A stretch of DNA of 64,000 bases, taken from the NCBI GenBank assembly GCA_034620365.1, contig JAQGEQ010000003.1, positions 62,001-126,000 of the forward strand. Direction: 5' to 3'. Positions 37,242-50,374 of this stretch are shown piece after piece. Source of the DNA: Pegea sp. RAD2-039. Lineage: Eukaryota; Chordata; Thaliacea; Salpida; Salpidae. Positions within the stretch are counted from its first letter, which is position 1. Every line of letters begins with the position of its first letter. The position numbers were made by a program, and so were the translations under genes. The notes beneath the pieces were generated by a model. It was not told the origin of the DNA. It worked only from the letters and a program-made list of their open reading frames with translations, and searched no databases.

Positions 37242-38672
37242 CTAAGTATCTTTTGAAATAACTGAAGTTGCTAAAGTAATTTTTGAAAAATTGGTTTGGC
37301 TTCGTGACTTTACATAATAGAACAAATAAGATGGATGTACTAAAGAAAAAATAGAAATTATTAGCATAATAACGGTAGGATAAGTAAAATTTCCATTAAA
37401 AACACGAGTTAGTAATAAAACACACGGATATTGTAACATAACACCAACCAAAGCAATTAAACCGTTTATACCAAACATTTTTCCTGTATGATGAGAAGGG
37501 TAAGCAGATACTATAAAAAATGCTGCATTTCCTAATGATATAACTCTACCACTTATTAATAAAGCCATTGAGAGTAATTGTAACTGTTGATTTGCTACAA
37601 GACAACACACTTCTGTCAATATCAGCAAACCACTACTGATGAACAAAACAACTGCAATAGATTTAAATGAAGCAAGTCTTGTTTGCATTCTAACTGCAAA
37701 ATGATTTTTTAATTTATCAACAATCCAACCATTTCCAATAGCTATAAACACACTACTACATTGCATTATTCCAAAATATTTTATGTAATCTTTCACTATT
37801 TCCTTATCTCCTTTAGATCTTACAGTTAAAAATGTGTTTAGATTAGCGGTAAAAAACGCGTTTATCAATTGAATGGCAGCTACACTTATCATATTAGTCC
37901 AAGTGTAAGTACAAAGTAAACAACTTTTCAAGGACTTTTTATCAAGATAATATTGATTTTCAGCATTAACATCTTTTGCTGATTGATTGGTTTCAACTTC
38001 AAGCTTTTTAAAGCAGATTAATTCTCGGAAACCATATCTGTAGTCACTTGGTAATATATGTGGAATGGTTGATCGTGGAGTAAAAAGAAATGTTCTAAAA
38101 TTGAGAGTACAATTTAAAGCAAAATAGAACAAAAACATACTTTTGAAAGAAGTGCCGGAAAAATATATAAGGTTCATGATCAAAAAAACAGCAGATCCAG
38201 CACAAAACCCTCCATAAGTAGATAAAGTAAAAGTAGCTTTATATTTAGAAAAAAGATTTGCTAACTGTGAATTAGTCACCAAAAGTCCAAGGTTAGAAAT
38301 TCCAATTAAAGTGAAAGCAATATAAAGAAGATAAGATGTTTCAGGAGTAGAAACAATAACTACAATGTATCCAATCATTGAAAACGACAGCAACATTGTA
38401 CGAGCAAACCACCCTCCAAAATAATCCATAATTGTACCCACTATACTAAAAAATCCCAGTCCTAGTCCATAAGAAATAGTAAATACCAGGCTTAGACTTT
38501 CAACTTGATAATTGCATTCAATAATTTCTGTTACATTTCTTACTTGTGGACATTCTCCTTTGAAGTATCCTTCATTTATCAGAATTTCATTTAAACTTGG
38601 CCATCCAATTAATGATCCACCAAATAGAACTTGTTCGATAAAAGTTGTTATCCAGGTTAATAACAATTGCAT
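37242..38672 (-). CDS. SLC43A3: SLC43A3-like major facilitator transporter
   Basis: A single exon of 476 residues from the first in-frame ATG. It is a 12-TM major-facilitator protein of the SLC43 family. The N-terminal FGGSLIGWPSLNEIL, an INEGYFKGECP loop, the second-TM-region SLVFTISYGLGLGF, the internal STYGGFCAGSAVFLI, the RTFLFTPRSTIPHILP linker and the HHTGKMFGINGL segment before the last helices all match SLC43 proteins. The GWPSL...YFK..C pattern is closest to SLC43A3, which transports purine nucleobases in mammals. SLC43A1/A2 transport large neutral amino acids. Substrate assignment here is inference. Length is close to human SLC43A3 (491). An acceptor-like TTATTTAG ends 25 nt before the ATG on the minus strand. 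An intronless transporter is unusual and suggests intron loss or an old retrocopy. Confidence 0.85.
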   Translation of the reverse strand: MQLLLTWITTFIEQVLFGGSLIGWPSLNEILINEGYFKGECPQVRNVTEIIECNYQVESLSLVFTISYGLGLGFFSIVGTIMDYFGGWFARTMLLSFSMIGYIVVIVSTPETSYLLYIAFTLIGISNLGLLVTNSQLANLFSKYKATFTLSTYGGFCAGSAVFLIMNLIYFSGTSFKSMFLFYFALNCTLNFRTFLFTPRSTIPHILPSDYRYGFRELICFKKLEVETNQSAKDVNAENQYYLDKKSLKSCLLCTYTWTNMISVAAIQLINAFFTANLNTFLTVRSKGDKEIVKDYIKYFGIMQCSSVFIAIGNGWIVDKLKNHFAVRMQTRLASFKSIAVVLFISSGLLILTEVCCLVANQQLQLLSMALLISGRVISLGNAAFFIVSAYPSHHTGKMFGINGLIALVGVMLQYPCVLLLTRVFNGNFTYPTVIMLIISIFSLVHPSYLFYYVKSRSQTNFSKITLATSVISKDT

Positions 38673-38697
38673 TTTGATGGACAAGCTTATTTGGACA

Positions 38698-39420
38698 CTA
38701 AATAATGATCTCTTAAAAAGTTGAAACTTTTAGTTCTAAATAAAAAATATTAATTATTTATAACTTTCTTATAGTTTAATATATACAAAGTAAATAATGA
38801 TTTATTCTAAAATATTAATTTATATTTACCAAACAGAAACCTTGAATATCTATTTGAATTTTAATAACTTTGTAAGGTATAAGATATATTCGATAATTTT
38901 ATCAACAACACAATATAGAATTTAAATGTAAATATTATGAGAAAATCATTTTGGCTTATAGTGTTGGCTGATTTTTCAAATAAACATAAAAAGTTTTTCT
39001 AATCCATATTCTAACCAAAGTTTAATTACAACTTAATTTAGGAAAGCTTTACATTATCTAGAAAATATTTATATATAAAAAATCATTGACGAAAAACTGA
39101 AAAAAAGAATGATAACATGACTAAAATGAAAAACAAATATTTAACCTGGTTTGCTCTTAAAGTAAAATTTATAGCAAAATATAAAAAACTTGTAATATAG
39201 AAATTTGCCTTAGGCATTAGGTAAACTTAAAAGTTTTAAAACCATTAAAAAATATTCTAAATTTTTCGGTCAAGTATTTTTGTTTTTTGTTTCGATTTTT
39301 ATAAATCTGAAAATAGCGTGTTTATTGTTAGAGATATTTTAATATAGTTTGTTGAGGGTTTTTTATTTTCTATCCATTTCAACAATGCCCTTCTGTATGT
39401 TGTAGCTTTTATAACACTCG
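38698..39420. other. AT-rich 5' flank of the transporter
   Basis: No exon, promoter motif or repeat that I can support. Confidence 0.4.
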
Positions 39421-39424
39421 CCTT

Positions 39425-39750
39425 TTAGTTGACACATATTTGAGGCAAGGAAAAGTCCATAAATAACCTAGGTAGAAAGACCCTTTGAGTCTGGTTAATG
39501 ACAAACTTCTAGTAGCAAAATCTAACTTTAAAGTCGGAGTTGGAACCTCGTTTGCAGTTCGTCACTGTACTCAGTGTTTTTCTGACAGCTTCTGTGACGT
39601 CAGCCGGGTGCAGCTGCATCAGTCCTTCTATTCCACTTCATATCTTGTTAGCGTGGAGAGTGGAATCCTGATGAATGGGCAACAACTGGATATCCATAGT
39701 TTCTGCCTGCCATAAATGTATGAGTGTTCTTGGCTGAAATAGGCCAACAA
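39425..39750 (+). mobile_element. SINE family A, copy 4
   Basis: Contains GAGTCTGGTTAATGACAAAC, AAAGTCGGAGTTGGAACC, CGTCACTGTACTCAGTG, CAGCCGGGTGCAGCTGCATC, GGGCAACAACTGG and a short A-rich tail. The upstream part shares AGGCAAGGAAAAGTCCATAA with copy 5's AGCAAGAAAAAGTCCATAAG. The box A region is not clear. Confidence 0.7.
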
Positions 39751-40282
39751 AATAAAAATAGTATCAATCAACTTATTACTGACCTTACTCTATTAGTCGC
39801 ACTATCAATTATTTTGTTAGCCACGATCTAAAATTTATTACTTTTGCACTAAGATTGTTATTAAAAATTACAGAAATTAGCTACAAAAGAAAATGTAAAA
39901 GCATTAAGGTCTTGAAATACTTTGGTATTTTTTTCTGCCATAACCTCAAATGGACTGCAAAATCATTTGCATCACCTATATTTTATTTTTTATTTTGAAA
40001 TGGTTCACTTACCTATACTTGTACTTGCATTATACTTAACACTCAAATATTTTGATATTTGTAATATTTGTTAAAACTTTTCGCCGCATACGTCTATTCC
40101 GATTTCAACTCTTCTTTATGAATTCTCTAACTTAAAGAATAATATGAAACTTGAACCCATTGTTTGACCGTTTACGAGGAGAGCTTTTTTTAAATACTAC
40201 ATAACCTTTTATTATACAAAGGAGTTTCCATCAGCTTAATATTAAACTCTTGCAATATTAACGCCCTTTCTCTTACCTCCCA
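39751..40282. other. Intergenic, nothing supported
   Basis: AT-rich with weak complexity. No exon. Confidence 0.4.
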
Positions 40283-40580
40283 CTAAAGCTTAAAATTATT
40301 AACGGTTTCTCGCATCTTAGCTTTAATGATTTCTTTCCAAATTGCAATATTTGTCTTTAGAGGTTCGTCATTTAAGATTAATCCACTCAACAACTTTGAT
40401 AACATCCAAGGACTAATAACTTTTTTAATAGGGTAACCACGGTCTTCAATTTTCTTCCTAACGTTATTACTACAACAAACTTCATCACCATTTTGATAAT
40501 GTGTTAAATAAATTTGATTTAAGTAATTTGTCAACAAGTGATGTATGATGCTGCTATTTTCTTCATTTTCCTTACTTATT
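40283..40580 (-). CDS. Possible terminal exon of an unknown gene
   Basis: A minus-strand frame of about 95 codons ends with TAG at 40283-40285. It looks protein-like: hydrophobic and charged residues alternate in NYLNQIYLTHYQNGDEVCCS, KKIEDRGYPIKKVISPWM and IAIWKEIIKAKMRE, with few low-complexity runs. There is no in-frame ATG near its 5' end, so it would have to be spliced from an upstream exon. The nearest upstream AG sites have poor pyrimidine tracts. A helical segment followed by R-K-K-I recalls RGS-type folds, but not enough to name. No partner exon was found up to 42.9 kb. Confidence 0.3.
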
Positions 40581-42980
40581 TTGTTATTTCAATTCATAGC
40601 TTACCTTATACCTCTTTAGTGTTCCTATTTTTTCTACATTGATTATGTTAAACTGTGATAATTCTGAAATTTTTAATACTTTTGCAGTCTTATTGCTTTG
40701 CGTTCTCTATAAGAGCTATATAATTTGTATTCTATAGATATGCGATGAATAAAATAGATAAAAGTTCATGGCAGTTTAATAAATGAACATATATTTGAAA
40801 CTTTTTCTCGTAATCTATAAAATATATATTGCTTTAATAATAAATGATAAAAATTCAAAACTACGTTCAAAATTAAATATATTAAATTACAATTTAAATA
40901 TTTTGGTTTATTTTTTTAAACCTAAAATCTTAAATCTGTAAAATTTTTTTCAAATTTAAATGTGTCTGTTTATTGCTAAATAAACTTAAAATCAAGTTTC
41001 ATGAGTTTTGAACATTTAAGTATTTTTTTATCTAATCTATTTCGAATAGTTATATTCATTTTTTGGCATGAAAGTTTACTTATAATTCTTAATTGAAAGA
41101 TTATTTTGAAATAGTAGATTTTGTTATTCTAACAATCACCTCTCAAGCCTTACTTAAATGATGGATGTAGCTTTTGTGCAATTTTCATCCGAATAGTTTT
41201 CGAGAATACTAACTTTGTTTGCTTACGCTATTTTTCTAATATCTGCTGTGATTAATAACTATACTTGTTATGAGTTAACCAAAATGGCTTTTAAATTGTT
41301 ATAGCAACCGCTTTTAACTGCCTCTTTTCAATGTTCAGTTATAAAACATCGGTAGAAGGAATTTGTGCTAGTTTATGTTTAGGCTGAGCCCGTAATCTTT
41401 TTGGCCGAATGCATTTTATAATTGAATATATTTATTTATAGAAGTAGTTTTTAAGAGCATCTCGTTTAAAAACTTTTTCTTTGCAATAATTGTTTTTTTA
41501 TCTGTTGTCTAATTAATCTCAAGTATTGAACAAGTTTGATTTTGCTTGAATTTTTGAACCCTGTTTGATTTTGTTAATACTGTTATTATTAATTTATTTT
41601 TTCTTGAATGATTTTCTCTGGAGTATTTTTAAAAATGTTTTGGTAAATTGTGAAGGAAATTTTTAAAACTTTTGTTATGAACCTGAATTTATTGAAATTT
41701 TAAAATATTATAGTCATTCAGTAATAGCTCTTCAAATCTGTAATTTGTTTCACCTAGAAAACATGATTTAAGAAGTATAAATTGTCCAACAGACTTATTG
41801 ATAATAGTATAGTATTAGAAAAGAAAAATGGCTCTAAGATCTTTCAGTTTAGTTTTTACTATTTCATTTCACTTTCTCCAATTTATTGTTTATTTAGTAG
41901 ATAGTAATCATTTATATTTTTATTTATCATCAAACTTAATCTGTTCTAAAAGTAGATTAAGGATAATTACAGTAATTATGTTGATTGGATATCAATTGAT
42001 TTAATATTTATTACTTTGTTAGTTAGTTTGTTAAGTTTATATAATTTTTCAATTAAATTTGCTTATAATTTAAGAGTAAGTGCAAATTAATTTTAGTTAA
42101 ATTAGTTAATAGGATATCAGATTCTTAAATTTCTATTTTAAAGTACTCAATGCCAAATATTTTATCACTAGAATTTTTATGATTCAAATTCAAATGTTTG
42201 AATTGTTTAATTTGATTGGTTTATTAATTATTTTTTGTAGGTTGTTATTTAAAGTAATTGGTGTATGATTTTTGATGTTGATATCTAATAAAAATACAAC
42301 TTTTACTATATTTATTTTACATACTTGGTTATATAAATTATTGTGTTTTTATACACAATTATCATTTTATTACTTATAATATTTAAAAGATTGCGAATTA
42401 TTATGTTAACCTACAATCTGAAGATATGAAGCACTTTTTCTAGTTGAATAAATTTCTGGTTCTTTTTATTTTTGATTATAACAAAAATATATAAGCTTAT
42501 AGATTGATAGAATTTTAATTAAAATTAGTAATTAAATGTTCTTTAGAAAAAGGTATACCCTAGTTATTCAAAATATACTTTTTTTTTGTTTCAAATCTTG
42601 TTATTTGTAAACTAAAGTTGAGTTTAGTTGTTTTAAAATATCTTGAGTGTTCTTATTTGTATTGTTTTTAATTGAGCTTGTTATTCTTATATGTTTTCTT
42701 CAGCTGTATATATTATATCATGTAGACATGCTTTTGTTTATAGATATATGTATAGCTTTATTTAATATTTATGAGTGTTTGAATTTATTTATTTTGTTTA
42801 TTTCTCACAGAAATACTGATGTTTAAAAAGAATTTTCTAAATCAAAGCCAATAATGCAAAGCCTTGCAGTTTTCAATAAGTTTTAATAATCTTAAAACTG
42901 ATTTCTGTAAATAATCATTCAGAATTAAATAAAGTTTTTTAGAAATCTTTTGAATAAATATTTAAACTAAAAAGAAAACC
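40581..42980. other. 5' region of the Tubby gene
   Basis: Mostly AT-rich. A GC-normal patch at about 41.15-41.43 kb could be a Tubby promoter or non-coding first exon, but no TATA box or clear donor confirms this. The first coding exon has no strong acceptor just before its ATG. Confidence 0.35.
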
Positions 42981-45900
42981 ATGTACACAGGATTAACTAA
43001 CAGGTTTGTTACTACTTTTAAATATTTTTCCTTTAAAAGTTATTGTTTAAAAAAAATTAACTGCATCTTTAAATATTCATAAATCAGTCTTTAGATGTTA
43101 AAATTTTAATTTTACAAGTGCAAAGAATCTGTAACCTTTTTTCAACTCTATCACCACACTTAATTCTATTATCTTTTTAAAAATCATTTAAAAATTATGT
43201 TTGGAGAAATTATGTTAACGAATAGTTAAATTATTTGTTATTCTTAATTAATGTCTTTGCAGTAATCCTGTTTTTTCTCACTATTTATTCTGATCTGTTG
43301 TATCAAAGACATTTTTATTATTTTTCTGCAGTCATACTATGTTGTGTTGACTATAAGAACAATAAAATTTAATATAAACGAATAATATAAGACGAGTGTT
43401 CAAAAAATAAAATTTAGATAACATTTTTTAGATATATTTTCAAAATTCTAGTTTAAGAACAATTAATTGACTCATTAAAGTTGCATTATTTAATACTTTT
43501 AATCTTTTAAATTTTACAATGTAGGTCTTTGGATGAGTCTGGTGAAATGTCAGCAGTTAGCCTGAATGGAATGGACAAGAAACTAATTCGTCATGTACAA
43601 ATCCTTCAACCTCCTTATTATTTCACTAATCGAAATTAAAACATTTTTAGACCCAGATTGAATCTAAACGTCGTCAGAAGAAGATGACCGACCCTGGAAT
43701 GATAATTGCTACAAATCAGCCTCGGATTTCATCAGCTGGTCGCTCACGACCCTCTACAGCTAACAGGAAAACGGTTGAAAATATGCCAAGTGTTGAAAAG
43801 AGTAACCAAAACACAAATGAGAAATTCCGTGGACATGGTATCTATTTATTGTTACTCAATTCGAAATTTTATTGGAATTTTATTAGCAGCTTACAGTAAT
43901 CCAGCTCTAGAACCCGAGGATTTACCGGTGAAAATGATCAATGTAACCCCTACACAGTATCGTAACATGCCCAATGATAACTATGAGTTTGAAAGAGACT
44001 CAGCTGATTTTAAAAAATTAGAGAATTTTTCTGAAACAGCTTCCATGCCTCGTAAACGTCGAAGTATTGAATTAAAGATGGCGAAATTAGGTGAGTTTTA
44101 TTGTTTCAACTTGTCGAGTCACTGCCCATCTTTTTTACTGGTTTTTCAAAGAAAATATTTTTGAACTTTTTCATTTTCTATTTGTGTAGTTGATCTGCAA
44201 ATAACATGGACTTTGCTATAAATGTTTTATGTATTTCGGAGTTTCTTTTATAATTGTTTGTAGTTTTATTGATTTAATTTACTACTACAGGAAATTCTAG
44301 TAGCTTCATATATCCTTACAAGACATTATAAGTCTTATTACTTCCGATTGAGAAGTGATTAGATCTGTTGATTAACTGAACATACAAAATGATCCTTATA
44401 CTTGTTACGATTGTTTTGATTTTCTTATACTGTTTATTGTGAAAAATCTTTGATATTGATTTTTTTCAAGTTGTTACTTCTCTGTTTCTTTTGAATCAAC
44501 AATTTTTTTGATCTTTTTCTTACATAAGTTTAATTTGAAATTGAATTAACTTCTATATCAGTAACCTTCACATCAAGCAATTATTTCTCTTGTATATTAT
44601 CTCTACATGTCTCTTAATTTAATGGTATTGATGTTGAAACATAATTATCCGTAAAAGTTCAATTTTGTTCTTTCACTAAATTCTTATTTACTTTTTCAAA
44701 TTGTTATTAACAAAAATATTTTGATCAGGAATTCCTGAAAGCGGGGAATATGATACAAATTCTGAAGATGAAAATGAAGTAGCAGTAGGTCCCAGACCAC
44801 CAAGTGCTCGTCCTGGGACAGCTAGAAGTACAAGGTCACAAGCTGGAAGGTTGAACGAGGTATGAGTATGTTGTAAATCATCATAAACTCACAACTTGTG
44901 GAACCACTACCACTACTAACCATCACTCATAATCAGTTATTTCCACTTAATTACAAATAATTATTCATTTTGATTGACATCAATGAATAATTTGCTGCTC
45001 GCTTGAATCTTGTAAAAACGATGTATTTAAACCTGCTAAGAAATCAGTTTGTAAACATCTAAATCCAGGCTATACGACCAACTAATGATGAAGAAAGCAG
45101 TAAACAAACCCGCGATGACCTTATAAATAATCATCAGTCATCAACTTCAAACCAAACACAAATGTTAGTTGATGACCAATTCAAATATCAACAAGCTGCC
45201 AATTGCTTTAATGGCCCACTTGACTTAGATGAAAAAATACTTGTAAGAAAACTAGATTCAACTAGAAATATGTGTCTCATCCCACTTTGTGCCAATCGAT
45301 TCAATTCTTCAGTAGCTTTTTAGTTGATGCATGTTTTCGACTAACAATTTTTTTATATTTAGTAATTTGTATTTTCATCTTAAACTGTTTTTTAGAAGGA
45401 TTTACTTCTGTTTACTGATTGAAAATGCTTTTTGTGGTAGGAGTTTAGCAATTTTTTATCAAAAAAACCCTTTTAAGTGAAATTAATCTTTGAGAAGAAA
45501 ACATTTTTGTTATTTTAATCTCACAATTTGCAATTGTGAACAATTACAACAGACAAATTCAAACAATGTAATTGTTTGTACATGCATCGCATGTTGCTTC
45601 AAACACTTATCCGCTTTCTATTTTAATTCATAATTTAATGTCTTCGTTTTGATTCATATAGAGAGATGACAGAAAGTTTGAAGATCTTCTAATTGAGCTT
45701 ATATCAAATTTATATATCTACAGAGTACAGACTTCTGCTTAGAAGATTTAGAAGAAAATTTAGTGTTGAATTCAATCAGTTTACCAAAACCTATTGCTGT
45801 TACACCTGAACATGTTAGCAATAAAACCTTTCAAAGTGAAAAGCCTAAAACTAAAATAATACAAAATAATTGGACCTCACTGAACAATTGTGAGAAAAAT

Positions 45901-48900
45901 CTTTCCAACTGTTTAGTTACAAAATGTCAAGTTGAAAGTTTTGTTCAATCTGATGAAAATATCAGTTTGAATTCAAGGTCAGCTTCAAGTATCGACTTTT
46001 TCATTTAATTGTTTTATAATTCTTTTTGACTTTTAGCCATCAGACATTATCATCTTTTTTATCAATGTCTTTAAACAGATAATAGTAATTAATAACAAGA
46101 GTTAATATGTAAGACTTATTCCGAAACTGGTGTTAATAAATTTGTTGTAAACTCATGCTTCGTTTACTTCAACATTTTTCAGTTAATTTTGTTCTGGCTT
46201 AATCTTTTTATCTGACCTAGAACTACCCTATTACTTTTCAATTTAGATGTGATTGAAATAGGTTTTTAAAAATCACTTTTATTTCATTTGTGATTGTTCT
46301 TCAATTTATATCGATTTAAGACCAAATAAGTTCTGTATAAATTCTGAAAATTTGATTTATTTTTGTCTAAGTCTGAAGTTTTTTTTTTACAAATACACTT
46401 GAGTAAAATTTGAACAATTCTTATTTCATTACAACATTCAACTTTTAAAATATTTATGTTTTACAAACTCCTTTTATAAGTCTTATTCAACTTAAAAGTT
46501 TAAAAAACATTATAAAGAACTAAAGTTAATTATATTAAATTATTTATGAGCTCATTTTGTTGATATTTTTAGTTTTATTGAAACTTTTTTGTTATATTTA
46601 TATAAAATTGTTGGGACTTTTCGGATCAATGTTTGATTTTGAATAATTTTTTTCTTTTAACAAATCAAATATGTTAATTAGAACACTTATTTGTTTATAA
46701 ATATTTTCTGAAACTTTTGGTAAAATGTGTTTTTGTTTTAATAAAAAATAATTGTTGTAATTTTGACTATTCTATTTTCAAAATTGTATTTTCAAATATA
46801 TTTTTTTGTTAGAAATTTTCTGTCTCATAAATAACTAACGAAGCATGAAAGTAATTTCTGTTTTTTTACTTTTCAACATGAGAACATATCATCAAGTTTT
46901 TCCAACAATTTTTTATATAATTTCAGAAACTCTAGTTTAGAAAGAAGAAAAACTAAAAACAGAAATAAAGATGAAATAGAAATAACTAAAACAAGCTCCA
47001 TTAGTTCAATAAAAAGCTCAACATTTTCATCAAATTGTTCAAATGACAGCTCTTTACAAAATGTCTCTGAAGATAATCTACATCATTCTGATCACTTGCT
47101 TCATTTTTCCAATCAACAACTTGATGAGCGAGTAGCTGATCATATGAGAGAGTTAAGAACAGTTCTCTACCGTATTCAGGCACGGTTATTTTCACGAAAT
47201 GTCAAAGGATATAGTGATGAACTAGCAAGTCTACGTAATGTCTTACAAGAAAGTAAACATTTATCAAAACGCGATGCATCACAAAATGTCTTAAAGAAGA
47301 TAACTGAGTATGAGAGTAAGCTCCGTAGAGAGGTTTCGGATTACAGTCACATGGTTAAAAACCCAGGATACAATGAGCTAGAAGAAATTAACTTGAATTT
47401 TCGAGATTGGAGTAGAGTATCCAATATCTGTTTTGACCTTAATTCGATTGTCCTGAGCGGCCACGTGGCTGTAAAGAGTCCTGGGAGTGACCAAGCAATT
47501 AGAGCAAAGCTTTCTAGTTATGGTTACAAATCTGCTGTAGCGATGGTTGAAGCAGTTTTAACAACTACAGTTTCTATTTCATTGCTTCAGAGAAAAATTG
47601 ATGAATTATTGAACGAATTTATGAGATATTGTAATTCAAAGGTTATTTTTTGATATTCTTATAACCAGCTAACAACCAATTAGCTTAGATACACATTTTT
47701 AATTAGTTTTAGTTAGTTTTTTATTCTATAACATCAATTCATCATCAACAGCATATCTTGTCAAGTAGTTTGTTTTTTTTTTAAACCAAAACTTTTACTT
47801 AAAAATCCTCTTTTTATTCCTGTTTTTTTCATTGAAGGACATAAATTCCGACTTCTTCTACCTCTTATGTCTTTAGATATTTCATATTTTACACGCTCTA
47901 ACTTTCTTGTATATATTCAATAATTTTGAACAAAATCTTCAAAATCTTTTATTTTCTACGTTAAAGTAAACTTCAAACTGTTTTCCAATCAATTCTTTTA
48001 TATTCTAACTGTTCAGTAAACCATTGATCAATTGTAACTAACCTTTGAGTGGTTAAGAGTCTCTTTATGTAGAATAAATCTTTTGTATAATTGACATTCA
48101 CAAATTCTTTTTAAACTGAGTAAATATGTTAATGACTCCACCAAGATAATCTTACTTCTAACTGAAACTTGTACATTGCTATTGTCTTCACTGCTTAGCA
48201 TGTTTGTCAAGTCCGATACTTCTAGGTCCAGCTTTTGTGTAGTCATGCTTTTTATCTTTAACCTTTTTTTGCAAAATATAATTTGTTGTTTTCTCCAATT
48301 TCATATCAACACTCTTGAACAGCAAACACTTACAAATGTTGTTTACTTTTAAAAGTAACAATTTTCGTTGATTTAAAATAATTTGATTACATCTAGACTA
48401 ACGAAGACAGTCGACCTGGTAGCAGTGGTGGGTCTCTTCTGCCTGGTGTTGATACTGACAATTTGGAAGCGTTTTGTCTACAATCTGCACCCCAAGTAAC
48501 TTTGCTTACTAAACAAATTGTTTTCTTCATTATGAAGTTGTCACGTGTTTTTGTGAATAATTTTCTTTGTACTCGACAGGGCCAGACTATGAAATGTCGT
48601 GTGACAAGAGATAAGAAAGGACTAGACCGCCATGCCTTTCCAACTTATTTTCTTCATTTAGAAAAAGAAGATGGGAAGAAAGTAATATTTTTGTGTCTAT
48701 TTTCTTTTATCGAATTTTTATTTTGTGTTTTTGATATAAACTTGTATTTTGATCGATAATTTTACTTTTTTTGTTCACTGTAACAGTTTTGAAATACGGA
48801 AAGAATAATTTGTTATTGTATTTCTTTTCACAAATATTCTTTTTGTGTAGCTTTTTTTGTCAATTCTTTTTACAACCTTGTGACAACTTGAAGTGTTTAT

Positions 48901-50374
48901 CTGACATATGAGCAATTTTAACTGACATTTATTTACAATTTCAAATGACATTTCATGACATAAATAAAACTGATACTAATGAAATTGTCTTTTAATTTCT
49001 TCAGCAACACTCTTTAATTGACTTCTACATCATCTTTCAGATATTTTTATTGGCTGGACGCAAAAGAAAAAAGAGCAAAACTTCTAACTATTTGATTTCA
49101 GTGGATGCAACTGATCTTTCTAGAGGCGGTGAATCTTTTATAGGTGAGATGTTTGCTTCTCAAGTAACAAAATATTGAATTAAATTCTAAAAATAAATGT
49201 GAGACTTTTATGAGCCGCAGTTGATTTCAAATCTGACCATTTAAAAAGCTGAATTCATAATTTCTTTTGTATAAATCAATTTATTTGAACAAGAATGTTT
49301 TACAACCTTATATTCGATTTCATAAAAGCTTTTATCTTTTTTCAATTCGGTGCTTTTGGTTTTGTGGTTATATGTTGGTAGAAATATTTCTGTAAAGCAT
49401 CTGTCAACAAAAATTAAAAACCTGTTTTTTATCTATGATCTTCCAAACCCAATTTTTCAATCAATATTTTACAAGTACAAGACTTGAACTGCTTGAAACT
49501 TACCTCTTTCTAATCCTCATCTTTTACGAATTAGGAAAACTTCGTTCAAATGTAATTGGTACAAAGTTCACTGTCTATAATCGAGGTATTAAGTTCGGAA
49601 AACCAAATTTAAATAGTGATAGAAGTAACTTAAGGGAAGAACTAGCTGTTATCTGCTATGAGACTAACGTTCTTGGGTTTAAGGTAACCTTATCATTATC
49701 TTGACCATCTTAATTGACTCTTTGTAATCAATAGGGACCCCGAAAGATGACCGTCGTGATTCCTGGAATGAATTCTTCTTATGAAAGTATTCCAGTTTGT
49801 CCTAATAGCGTCAGTTTTTTATTCTCACATCTTTTCTTGATTTATAATCTTCTATTCTACCACAGGAACGTGAGACTATTCTGAATCGATGGCAAAATAA
49901 ACACATGGAAAATTTGATTGAGCTCTCAAATAAGACACCAATTTGGAATGATGGTGATCATATTTGTTCATCAAATTCACGCTAAACTTCCTTCATTTGT
50001 AGAAACACAATCGTATGTTTTAAATTTTCGTGGAAGGGTTACTCAAGCTTCAGTGAAAAATTTTCAAATTGTCCATCAAAGTGATCGTAAGTAACCAGAG
50101 TTATTTGTGGATTTGACAACCAATTCCAACCAAATGTCTTTCTGGTAGACAGATTATATCAAATAATTATATTATTCAACACTCAATTTTTTAATTATCC
50201 AGTTTAAGCAGAATATTTCAGTAAAGTCTTTTTTCTACAGCTGATTACATTGTAATGCAATTCGGGCGTGTAGCAGACGACCTGTTCACTGTCGACTATA
50301 ATTACCCCATGAACGCAGTTCAGGCATTTGCAATTGCTTTGTCAAGTTTTGATAGCAAGCTGGCCTGTGAATAG
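42981..50374 (+). CDS. TUB: Tubby-family protein with an inserted central domain
   Basis: Sixteen phase-consistent exons: 42981-43003, 43525-43594, 43651-43837, 43890-44090, 44729-44859, 45069-45242, 45724-45977, 46927-47641, 48397-48495, 48580-48681, 49041-49143, 49535-49683, 49735-49809, 49866-49953, 50003-50086 and 50241-50374. They give about 862 residues against roughly 440-560 in typical TUB/TULP1-3. The N-terminal basic helix (IESKRRQKK) resembles the IFT-A-binding region. The Tub domain, residues about 619-862, has [20 protein letters not shown], the phosphoinositide-binding basic run ([15 protein letters not shown]), [31 protein letters not shown] and the invariant end SFDSKLACE. Exons 7 and 8 encode an extra 323 residues not seen in the family (see findings). 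AATAAA lies at 50490-50495. Tubby proteins couple membrane phosphoinositides to ciliary GPCR traffic. Exon 1 is the least certain exon. Confidence 0.93.
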
